Of a DNA stretch of 5,512 nucleotides, positions 1-5,478 are shown in pieces. Under the pieces are notes generated by a model, which worked only from the letters and a program-made list of their open reading frames with translations, ran no database searches and was not told where the DNA came from. The DNA lies in contig CANDLP010000182.1 of NCBI GenBank assembly GCA_947385505.1, positions 1 through 5,512 of the forward strand. The letters are read 5' to 3'. Numbering within the stretch: position 1 is the first letter of the stretch; every line of letters begins with the position of its first letter. This stretch comes from an uncultured Clostridia bacterium. GTDB taxonomy: Bacteria > Bacillota > Clostridia > Oscillospirales > Ruminococcaceae. Made by a program: the position numbers and the translations under genes.

Positions 1-46
1 CCCACGTCCGTGCACACTCTTTCCCTACACGACGCTCTTCCGATCT
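1..46. other. Illumina adapter remnant at left contig end (artefact)
   Basis: Positions 14-46 match, from memory and without mismatch, the 33-base Illumina TruSeq read-1 adapter (begins ACACTCTTTCCC, ends CTTCCGATCT). Bases 1-13 are probably also library sequence. In a dual-index library the 8 bases just before the adapter would be the i5 index, here positions 6-13, but that is a guess. None of this is genomic, so genuine sequence begins at about 47 and any reading frame running left of that point is artificial. Confidence 0.97.
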
Positions 47-47
47 T

Positions 48-224
48 TACCATTTCCGTTATACCGTCGCTAACGGAAGTTACCTCCGTCCATTCGTAAA
101 TTTCCGGCTGAAAATTATCGCCTCGGAATACGACAAAATAGTCTCCGAATATATAGGTCATTCCGGTCATGGATGAAAAGACCTTTTGTCCGTTCACGGT
201 TTCAAAAGCCATATGTACGCCCAT
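48..224 (-). CDS. Partial unrecognised protein, N-terminal part only, cut by contig end
   Basis: The minus strand is open from an ATG at 224 to the adapter junction, giving 59 codons. The translation begins MGVHMAFETVNGQKVFSSM and includes the segments YIFGDYFVVFRGDNF and PEIYEWTEV. An in-frame TAA lies at 234-236, so the start must be TTG 233, ATG 224 or ATG 212. A purine stretch GAAAGGA (225-231) touches the 224 ATG but sits 12 bases from the 212 ATG, which may therefore be the true start. No signal peptide or membrane segment is visible and I do not recognise a family. Support for a real gene is the sustained open frame, a protein-like composition rich in aromatic and acidic residues, and a candidate minus-strand promoter at 287-295. 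Chance openness over 59 codons remains possible. The gene would be transcribed divergently from proS. Confidence 0.5.
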
Positions 225-286
225 TCCTTTCAATTATAGGAGTTATTTTTAGCTGTAAAAAGGTCAGCTTAAAAACGCATAATAAC

Positions 287-295
287 ATTATAGCA
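287..295 (-). promoter_or_regulatory. Candidate extended -10 promoter for the minus-strand gene
   Basis: Read on the minus strand this is TGCTATAAT, a perfect -10 hexamer preceded by the TGN extension and by a run of A residues. No good -35 sits 16-18 bases upstream (the 17-base position reads TTCCAT), so it would rely on the extended -10. The predicted start near 280 leaves a leader of roughly 55-70 nt before the candidate start codons. Confidence 0.5.
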
Positions 296-332
296 TATTT
301 TTTCAAAAAATGGAATACGTTAATCGTGATTT

Positions 333-360
333 TTGACAAAATCGCGAGAAAATTTATTCT
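333..360 (+). promoter_or_regulatory. Possible upstream promoter for proS
   Basis: A perfect -35 hexamer TTGACA (333-338) is followed after 16 bases by TATTCT (355-360), which matches the -10 consensus at 4 of 6 positions. It lies just upstream of the better -10 at 389-394, so proS could have tandem promoters. Support is motif match only. Confidence 0.3.
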
Positions 361-365
361 TTTGC

Positions 366-394
366 TTGCAAAAGGGGCAAAAATGCTATATAAT
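366..394 (+). promoter_or_regulatory. Probable proS promoter
   Basis: TTGCAA (366-371, 4 of 6 to consensus) and a perfect TATAAT (389-394) are separated by the optimal 17 bases. An alternative register uses TGC plus TATATA (384-392). Transcription would start near 401 and give an untranslated leader of about 190 nt before proS. Confidence 0.6.
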
Positions 395-400
395 ATTATT

Positions 401-591
401 GCTCCCCCAATTAAATCTTGAATTTTCCGCTTGCCCGGCTGTTAAAATACTTCGTCGGAAATCCTTGAAATATGCGCATATTCCGCGGCTTTCTTCCTCG
501 TCTTTCGACAGCCGTTCTACGCATAAAATCTTCAGGATTTAATTGGCGGTGCAATAAAAAAAGAAAATAAAAGGAAGGAAGTAATAAATCA
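401..591 (+). promoter_or_regulatory. proS 5' leader with inverted repeats, no recognised riboswitch
   Basis: This 190-nt stretch has no convincing gene. It contains a perfect 14-base palindrome AATATGCGCATATT (469-482). TTTCCG (424-429) can pair with CGGAAA (456-461), and CGGAA (456-460) can alternatively pair with TTCCG (481-485), so these two helices exclude each other. CGGCT (486-490) can pair with AGCCG (510-514), and AAATC (526-530) with GATTT (536-540). No T-box core (the AGGGTGGNACCGCG-type motif) is visible, and there is no hairpin followed by a U tract, so classic T-box control of this synthetase gene is not supported. The palindrome could be a protein operator or an RNA stem. The ribosome site AGGAAG (576-581) lies 10 bases before the proS ATG, within a longer repeated GGAA run. 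Confidence 0.4.
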
Positions 592-2028
592 ATGGCGGAT
601 AAAAAAATGGTAGAGGCGATAACCTCAAGAGACGAGGATTTCGCCCAGTGGTATACGGATATTGTAAAAAAAGCCGATCTTATTGATTATTCCAGCGTTA
701 AAGGCTGTATGATAATAAGGCCTTACGGATATGCAATATGGGAAAATATGCAGAAAATACTTGATAAAATGTTTAAGGATACGGGACATGAGAACGTTTA
801 TATGCCCATGTTCATATCCGAGAGCCTTTTGAATAAAGAAAAAGATCATGTTAAGGGGTTTGCTCCCGAAGTTGCCTGGGTGACTCACGGCGGAAGTGAA
901 AAGCTGCCGGAACGTCTTTGCGTAAGGCCTACCTCGGAAACTCTTTTTTGTGAGCACTATTCAAATATTGTACACTCACACAGAGATCTGCCGAAGCTTT
1001 ACAATCAGTGGTGCTCGGTGGTTCGCTGGGAAAAAACCACCCGTCCTTTTTTAAGATCGAGGGAATTTTTGTGGCAGGAGGGTCATACCGTTCACGCCAC
1101 AGCGGAAGAAGCAATTGAAGAAACGGAAAGAATGCTGAATATCTATGCCGATTTCTGCGAAAAGTATCTTAATATGCCCGTTATAAAAGGAAAAAAGACG
1201 GAAAGCGACAAATTTGCCGGAGCGGAAGCCACGTATGCCATCGAGGCTCTTATGCACGACGGAAAAGCGCTTCAGGCGGGCACTTCCCATTATTTCGGCG
1301 ACGGCTTTGCCAAAGCCTTTGACATCACCTATAACAGCAAGGAAAACAAACTGGAATATGTTTACGAAACTTCATGGGGCGTAAGCACAAGGCTTATAGG
1401 CGCCGTTATAATGTCTCACGGCGACGACAACGGACTTGTACTTCCTCCCGCAATCGCGCCTATCCAGGTTGTGATTATTCCGGTAAATCAGCATAAAGAA
1501 GGAGTTTTGGAGAAAGCGCGGGAGATAGCCGGGCGGCTTAAAGACAAATACAGAGTAAAAATCGACGAAAGCGATAACAGTCCCGGCTGGAAATTCGCCG
1601 AGTACGAGATGAAGGGCGTTCCTTTGAGACTTGAAATAGGACCGAAGGATATTGAAAACGAACAGTGCGTTATCGTCCGCAGAGATAATCGGGATAAAAC
1701 TTTTGTAAAGCTGAGCGAACTGGAAGAAAACGTGGAAGCGCTGCTTCAGGCTTTTGCGGACAGCATATATAAGATGTCCTATGACAATATGCAAAGGCGT
1801 ACTTATGAATGTACTTCTATGGATGAGATTATGCAAAAGCTTTCCGAAAACGGCGACGGTTTTGTTCACGCCATGTGGTGCGGCGGCGAGGAATGCGAGG
1901 ATAAGGTTAAGGAGACAACGGGAGTCGGGTCAAGATGTATTCCCTTTGAGCAGAAGGAAATTTCCGATAAATGCGTATGCTGCGGAAAACCCGCAAAGCA
2001 TATGGTTTGCTGGGGCAAAGCCTACTAA
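592..2028 (+). CDS. proS: Prolyl-tRNA synthetase, archaeal/eukaryotic-like type
   Basis: Cytosolic class II aminoacyl-tRNA synthetase that activates proline with ATP and charges tRNA(Pro). The 478-residue protein appears complete. Class II motif 1 lies around residues 39-74 ([16 protein letters not shown] onward). PTSET is at 113-117, motif 2 around 145-165 (RWE, then [16 protein letters not shown]), the [11 protein letters not shown] segment at 233-243, and motif 3 around 263-286 ([16 protein letters not shown]). An anticodon-binding domain starts near 290 ([16 protein letters not shown]). The C-terminal domain has C430, C435, C461 and C464 in CX4C/CX2C spacing, like the zinc site I recall from Thermus ProRS, and ends in Tyr478 as is typical of this type. 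The bacterial-type INS editing insertion between motifs 2 and 3 is absent. The ATG has AGGAAG 10 bases upstream. The gene is followed by a repeat-rich gap and is probably its own transcription unit. Confidence 0.97.
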   Translation: MADKKMVEAITSRDEDFAQWYTDIVKKADLIDYSSVKGCMIIRPYGYAIWENMQKILDKMFKDTGHENVYMPMFISESLLNKEKDHVKGFAPEVAWVTHGGSEKLPERLCVRPTSETLFCEHYSNIVHSHRDLPKLYNQWCSVVRWEKTTRPFLRSREFLWQEGHTVHATAEEAIEETERMLNIYADFCEKYLNMPVIKGKKTESDKFAGAEATYAIEALMHDGKALQAGTSHYFGDGFAKAFDITYNSKENKLEYVYETSWGVSTRLIGAVIMSHGDDNGLVLPPAIAPIQVVIIPVNQHKEGVLEKAREIAGRLKDKYRVKIDESDNSPGWKFAEYEMKGVPLRLEIGPKDIENEQCVIVRRDNRDKTFVKLSELEENVEALLQAFADSIYKMSYDNMQRRTYECTSMDEIMQKLSENGDGFVHAMWCGGEECEDKVKETTGVGSRCIPFEQKEISDKCVCCGKPAKHMVCWGKAY

Positions 2029-2075
2029 ATCGGGCGAATCGCGGCAATGAAATTTGTTTAATTAAAAAATATCAC

Positions 2076-2140
2076 AAAGTCAGGACTGTTTGCGGATTCG
2101 GGCTGTTTATGCCCCTATCTTTCGGATATGTCTTGACTTT
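2076..2140 (+). repeat. Inverted repeat / hairpin downstream of proS
   Basis: AAAGTCAGGAC (2076-2086) pairs with GTCTTGACTTT (2130-2140) over 11 positions with a single G-U. Inside, GGGC (2100 or 2101 to 2103) can pair with GCCC (2111-2114) around a 7-base loop. A-rich sequence precedes the left arm (2063-2070) and TTTAATTTT follows the right arm, so it could act as a weak proS transcript end, although the loop is large and there is no uninterrupted T tract. It ends only 6 bases before the larger palindromic element. The rest of 2029-2075 shows nothing I can name. Confidence 0.45.
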
Positions 2141-2146
2141 AATTTT

Positions 2147-2308
2147 AGAACCTGTCCACATAGGAATGGTGTGCGGATTTTCGAGCAGATTTTGCGCCTG
2201 ACAAGGCAAAATTTTGCAGGCATGCTGTCGCCTGTCAAGAAATTTTAACGCAGTCAGAGGCAAAATATGCCGAAAAGACGTGCGCCAATTCCTATGCGGA
2301 CAGGTTCT
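2147..2308. mobile_element. MITE-like palindromic repeat element (about 160 bp, non-coding)
   Basis: The ends are inverted copies. AGAACCTGTCC (2147-2157) pairs perfectly with 2298-2308. After one mismatch (A2158/C2297), CATAGGAAT (2159-2167) pairs with 2288-2296. Pairing then continues with one bulge (A2287) and some G-U pairs to about 2174/2280. TTTTCG (2178-2183) pairs with CGAAAA (2271-2276), ATTTTGC (2189-2195) with 2260-2266, CTGAC/T-type pairs (2198-2202) with 2253-2257, and CAGGC (2217-2221) with GCCTG (2230-2234) around an 8-base loop. Nearly the whole element therefore folds into one long imperfect hairpin. Taking GAACC...GGTTC as the ends (2148-2307), it is flanked by TTA on both sides (2145-2147, 2308-2310), a possible 3-bp target duplication. 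No transposase or credible ORF is inside. Alternatives are a REP/BIME-type palindrome or a structured 3' UTR. Copy number cannot be seen here. Confidence 0.6.
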
Positions 2309-2340
2309 TATACTTCAAAATAAAAATTTTTTTAAAATGC

Positions 2341-2369
2341 TTGTAAGATTTAGAAAAATATGCTATAAT
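2341..2369 (+). promoter_or_regulatory. Probable hom promoter, extended -10
   Basis: TTGTAA (2341-2346, 4 of 6) and a perfect TATAAT (2364-2369) lie 17 bases apart, with TGC at 2361-2363 giving an extended -10. The predicted start near 2376 leaves about 50 nt before the hom ATG. It lies 32 bases downstream of the palindromic element, so hom should be transcribed independently of proS. A second TATAAT at 2381-2386 has no obvious -35. Confidence 0.65.
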
Positions 2370-2425
2370 CAATTAGTATATATAATGTTAATTAAAGAAG
2401 GTCAAAAGGACGGTAATTAGAAAAA

Positions 2426-3664
2426 ATGGTTAAAATAGCGGTTATGGGTTACGGCGTTGTAGGCTCCGGTACCGTGGAGGTTTTTTATAAAAATCTTTCG
2501 GGCATTGAAAGCAAAATAGGCGATAAAGCGGATATAAAATATATTCTTGATTTAAGGGATTTTAAGGGAACGCCTTACGATGATAAATTTATAAAGGATT
2601 TCAATTTGATTTTGAATGATCCGGAAATAACGGTAGTCGTTGAGGTAATCGGCGGGCTGAATCCGTCGTACGGTTTTGTGAAATCCCTTTTGGAAGCGGG
2701 AAAAAGCGTTGTTACTTCAAATAAAGAGCTTGTGGCTGAAAAGGGCGCGGAGCTTTTGCATATTGCAAGAGAAAAAAAGGTGAATTTCTTCTTTGAAGCC
2801 AGCGTGGGCGGAGGAATACCCATTATACGTCCTCTTCATCACTGTATGTCCGCTAACGAGATTGATGAAATCGCCGGTATTTTAAACGGCACCACCAATT
2901 TTATACTCACAAAGATGATAAACGAGGGAATGGCGTTTGACGACGCGCTTTCAACCGCGCAGAAATTAGGCTATGCCGAAAGAAATCCTGCGGCCGATGT
3001 GGAAGGACACGATTCTTGTCGAAAAATATGTATATTGGCTTCCTTAGCCTTTGGAAAGCATGTGTATCCGAAAGATGTATATACCGAAGGCATTACCGGT
3101 GTGACTCTTGAGGACGTGCAGTACTGCAACGATTTCGGAGGGGCGGTAAAGCTTATAGGATGGGCAAGCAGACGCGGTGAAAGAGCCGCGGTTATGGTAT
3201 GCCCCGCCTTTATATCCTCAGAAAGCCAGCTTGCGGGCGTTAACGACGTATTTAACGCTATTCTTGTGAGAGGCGACGCAACCGGAGACGTTGTATTTTA
3301 CGGAAAGGGGGCGGGAAAGCTCCCCACAGCCAGCGCGGTGGTATCCGATATTATTATGGCGGCTAAAATGCACAACAACAGCAAATCCCTTTACTGGGAG
3401 GATTCGGATAAGGATTTTGTCTTAGACCTCAGCGGGCTTGAAAATAAATTTTACGTAAGGCTGATATGCAAGGATAAAACCGCTGCCCTTAAAAAAGCGG
3501 AGGAGATGTGGGGCAAGCTTAAAGTTCTTCACAGAGACGACGAGTCCGAAAACGAAGCGGCATTTATAACGGCGAAAATAAACGAACGCAAATTCAGGGA
3601 GGACTGTGCCGTTTTATCTGAACTGGCGGAAATAAAGGGAAAAATCAGGGTGCTTGATTATTGA
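2426..3664 (+). CDS. hom: Homoserine dehydrogenase
   Basis: NAD(P)-dependent cytosolic enzyme that reduces aspartate-4-semialdehyde to homoserine, the branch point to threonine and methionine. The 412-residue protein appears complete. The N-terminal Rossmann motif is GYGVVGSG (8-15). TSNKELVA (97-104) carries the conserved Lys100. EASVGGGIPII is at 124-134 and NGTTN at 154-158. The family signature runs from A178 to K200 (GYAERNPAADVEGHDSCRK), with Asp196 and Lys200 at the positions of the catalytic Asp/Lys pair of the yeast enzyme. GKGAGKLPTASAVVSDI is at 293-309. Residues from about 340 to 412 look like a divergent ACT domain, which in this family often mediates threonine feedback; that role is inferred. 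An in-frame TAA at 2414-2416 makes ATG 2426 the only sensible start. The nearest purine site, AAAGGA (2405-2410), is an unusually distant 15 bases upstream. No terminator is evident before pyrH. Confidence 0.96.
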   Translation: MVKIAVMGYGVVGSGTVEVFYKNLSGIESKIGDKADIKYILDLRDFKGTPYDDKFIKDFNLILNDPEITVVVEVIGGLNPSYGFVKSLLEAGKSVVTSNKELVAEKGAELLHIAREKKVNFFFEASVGGGIPIIRPLHHCMSANEIDEIAGILNGTTNFILTKMINEGMAFDDALSTAQKLGYAERNPAADVEGHDSCRKICILASLAFGKHVYPKDVYTEGITGVTLEDVQYCNDFGGAVKLIGWASRRGERAAVMVCPAFISSESQLAGVNDVFNAILVRGDATGDVVFYGKGAGKLPTASAVVSDIIMAAKMHNNSKSLYWEDSDKDFVLDLSGLENKFYVRLICKDKTAALKKAEEMWGKLKVLHRDDESENEAAFITAKINERKFREDCAVLSELAEIKGKIRVLDY

Positions 3665-3742
3665 TCGGCGGTATATCGGCATTAGCATATAAAGGTAACT
3701 TTGTAAGCAAAATCAAATAAATTCAGAAGGGAAAATTTCGGT

Positions 3743-4471
3743 ATGAGCGAAGACATTACTCCAAAATATAAGAGAATACTGCTGAAGCTCAGCGGTGAGG
3801 CCTTGGCGGGAGACAAAAAAACAGGACTTGATATTCCCACTATCGAAAAAATATGTCTCAGTATTAAAAAATGCTACGACATAGGCACACAAATAGGCAT
3901 TGTGGTGGGCGGCGGAAATTTCTGGCGCGGCAGAGCCAGCGGGACCATGGACAGAGTAAGGGCTGATCACATAGGTATGCTTGCCACCACTATGAACGCT
4001 TTGGCTGTGGCTGATGTTTTAGAGGGCTTGGGGTGTGAAGTGAGAGTACAAACCGCCATAGAAATGCGCGCCCTTGCGGAACCCTATATAAGGCAAAAAG
4101 CGCTCAGGCACTTTGAGAAGGGCAGGATCGTTATTTTCGGGTGCGGAACGGGCAGCCCCTTCTTTTCCACCGATTCCGCCGCGTCGCTCAGAGCCGCAGA
4201 GCTTGAAGTAGACGTTCTTTTGAAGGCTACGATGGTGGACGGCGTTTATGACAAGGATCCGAACCGTTATAACGACGCCGTAAAGTTCGAGCATTTAAGC
4301 CACCACGATATTCTCGCCGCGGGGCTGATGGTGCTTGACGGCACCGCCGCCGCTATGTGCAGCGATAACGACATACCCCTTATAGTTTTTGATCTTCGCC
4401 GTCCCGATAATATTTTCGACGCTGTAATGGGCGAGAAAGTGGGTACGCTTGTAAATAATATCAGAAATTAG
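3743..4471 (+). CDS. pyrH: UMP kinase (uridylate kinase)
   Basis: Amino-acid-kinase-fold enzyme, usually hexameric and cytosolic, that phosphorylates UMP to UDP with ATP in pyrimidine nucleotide synthesis. At 242 residues it is full family length. Visible motifs are KLSGE (15-19), the glycine loop GIVVGGGNFWRG (52-63), DHIGMLATTMNALA (75-88), CGTGSPFFSTDSAA (134-147) for nucleotide binding, LLKATMVDGVYDKDP (159-173) and the C-terminal DGTAAAMCSDNDIPLIVF (199-216). A ribosome site AGAAGGG (3725-3731) lies 11 bases before the ATG. The 78-bp gap after hom has no clear terminator or consensus promoter, so read-through from hom is possible. It is followed by frr and uppS, the common bacterial order, but rpsB and tsf, which usually precede pyrH, are not immediately upstream. 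Confidence 0.97.
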   Translation: MSEDITPKYKRILLKLSGEALAGDKKTGLDIPTIEKICLSIKKCYDIGTQIGIVVGGGNFWRGRASGTMDRVRADHIGMLATTMNALAVADVLEGLGCEVRVQTAIEMRALAEPYIRQKALRHFEKGRIVIFGCGTGSPFFSTDSAASLRAAELEVDVLLKATMVDGVYDKDPNRYNDAVKFEHLSHHDILAAGLMVLDGTAAAMCSDNDIPLIVFDLRRPDNIFDAVMGEKVGTLVNNIRN

Positions 4472-4599
4472 TATTTACCGTACTACGTAAATTACGGCTC
4501 AAGCCGATCCGGTGAATATAAAATCAAACATACGATACTAAACAGTTTTTTAACGACAATATGCGGAATTACCGCCAATCAAAGAAAGGAATTCAAGTC
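4472..4599. other. pyrH-frr intergenic gap with small competing inverted repeats
   Basis: This gap of 128 bases holds no gene. ATTTAC (4473-4478) can pair with GTAAAT (4487-4492), while CCGTA (4478-4482) can instead pair with TACGG (4493-4497). CGGCT (4495-4499) can also fold with AGCCG (4502-4506). No T tract follows any of these stems, so a rho-independent terminator is not supported. I found no convincing promoter. The frr ribosome site lies at its right end. Confidence 0.35.
4583..4590 (+). promoter_or_regulatory. frr ribosome binding site that fixes the start codon
   Basis: AGAAAGGA lies 9 bases before ATG 4600, a standard spacing. The upstream in-frame ATG at 4561 lacks a comparable site and would add 13 residues that fall outside the usual family N-terminus. 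Confidence 0.8.
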
Positions 4600-5154
4600 A
4601 TGAAAGAAGTAATGGATAATGCTAAAAAGAAAATGGAAAAGTGCGTAGCGTCACTGCAGCATGAATTTTCAACCATACGCGCGGGCAGAGCGAATCCCGC
4701 CATTCTGGACAAAATAACCGTGGATTATTACGGCACTCCGACACAGATCAACGCGATGGCGGCAATTTCCGTTTCGGAAGCGCGTATACTTGTGATCCAG
4801 CCTTGGGATATTTCATCCATGAAATCTATCGAAAAAGCAATAATGGCAAGCGATATCGGCATTACTCCCACAAATGACGGAAAATGTCTGCGTATCGTTT
4901 TCCCTCAGCTTACAGAGGAGCGCAGAAAGGAGCTTGTTAAGCAGGTTTCCAAATATTGTGAGGAAGCCAAGGTGACCGTTCGCAATATTCGCCGCGACGC
5001 TATGGATAAGTTTAAGGCGATGAAGAAAAACTCCGAAATCACCGAAGACGATATGAAAAACTGTGAAAAAGACATACAGAAGCTGACTGACGGCTATTGC
5101 GACAAGATTGACTCCGTCGGAAAAGAAAAAGAAAAGGAAATCATGACAATATAG
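4600..5154 (+). CDS. frr: Ribosome recycling factor
   Basis: Cytosolic factor that, with EF-G, splits the post-termination ribosome so subunits can be reused. From ATG 4600 the protein has 184 residues, close to the typical 185. Domain I helices flank the core, with STIRAGRANP at 24-33. Domain II includes VDYYGTPTQINAMAAISV (41-58) and ARILVIQPWD (61-70). IGITPTNDGKCLRIVFPQLTEERRKE (86-111) and VRNIRRDAMDKFK (127-139) follow. Arg132 coincides with the conserved arginine important for function in the E. coli protein. The C-terminus ends KEKEKEIM near 176-182, typical of the family. An upstream in-frame ATG at 4561 is rejected on ribosome-site grounds. The TAG stop shares its last base with the GTG start of uppS, suggesting translational coupling. 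Confidence 0.96.
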   Translation: MKEVMDNAKKKMEKCVASLQHEFSTIRAGRANPAILDKITVDYYGTPTQINAMAAISVSEARILVIQPWDISSMKSIEKAIMASDIGITPTNDGKCLRIVFPQLTEERRKELVKQVSKYCEEAKVTVRNIRRDAMDKFKAMKKNSEITEDDMKNCEKDIQKLTDGYCDKIDSVGKEKEKEIMTI

Positions 5155-5478
5155 TGGATAGGGAAAACATAGTCAAAAGCCTCGGCATAAAGCATATAGG
5201 CATTATTATGGACGGCAACGGCAGATGGGCTAAAAAGCGTCTTTTGCCGAGAAAAATGGGTCATTCACAGGGTGCCAAGGCTTTTCGCAGCTGTCTGAAC
5301 AGCTGCGTGGAGCTGGGCGTACCATGTGTGACATTTTATGCCTTTTCCACCGAAAACTGGTCAAGACCAAAGGATGAGGTGGATTCCCTGATGAAACTGT
5401 TTTGCAGCTTTATGGACGAGATGATGAAGCTCAACTCGAAAAATATAAGGCTTAGATTTATAGGAAGCAGAGATAACC
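5154..5478 (+). CDS. uppS: Undecaprenyl diphosphate synthase, 5' part, cut by contig end
   Basis: cis-Prenyltransferase that condenses isopentenyl diphosphate onto farnesyl diphosphate to make the C55 lipid carrier for peptidoglycan and other wall polymers; it acts at the inner face of the membrane. The genomic part encodes about 108 residues of a family normally near 240-250. Signature motif IIMDGNGRWAKK (17-28) contains the catalytic Asp20. His37 and FSTENWSRP (64-72), with Ser65, Asn68, Trp69 and Arg71, match the E. coli residues at a constant offset of 6. The start is GTG 5154, sharing one base with the frr TAG. The only purine site, AAAGGA (5133-5138), is 15 bases away, so translational coupling to frr is likely. 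The frame reaches a TGA at 5499-5501, but that stop and the final residues IGRAHV are adapter-encoded. Confidence 0.95.

Noticed and set aside
173..542. Two overlapping plus-strand ORFs (82 and 69 codons) upstream of proS
   Set aside because: They overlap the minus-strand gene fragment, both promoters and the leader, have no ribosome site and read as low-complexity, non-family sequence.
401..591. T-box riboswitch upstream of proS
   Set aside because: No T-box core motif and no terminator hairpin with a U tract are present.
625..1869. Minus-strand ORFs of 61-165 codons inside proS, and the similar ones inside hom (2575-2823) and pyrH (3713-4294)
   Set aside because: They are antisense shadows of clear conserved genes, without ribosome sites or recognisable motifs.
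2099..2122. Rho-independent terminator after proS (GGGC/GCCC hairpin)
   Set aside because: The stem is only 4 bp and is followed by CTATCTTTC rather than a T tract; it is more likely part of the larger inverted repeat.
1754..2420. Plus- and minus-strand ORFs of 63-98 codons at the proS end and across the inverted repeats
   Set aside because: They overlap proS out of frame or run through palindromic DNA, have no family features and lack start signals.
2385..2420. 11-codon leader peptide MLIKEGQKDGN just before hom
   Set aside because: It has no ribosome site, lies within about 10 bases of the predicted transcript start, lacks the run of Thr/Ile/Met codons expected of an attenuator, and no attenuator hairpin follows.
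3661..3693. Promoter for pyrH (TTGATC and TATAAA)
   Set aside because: The spacing is 21 bases, outside the usual 16-18, and there is no TGN extension.
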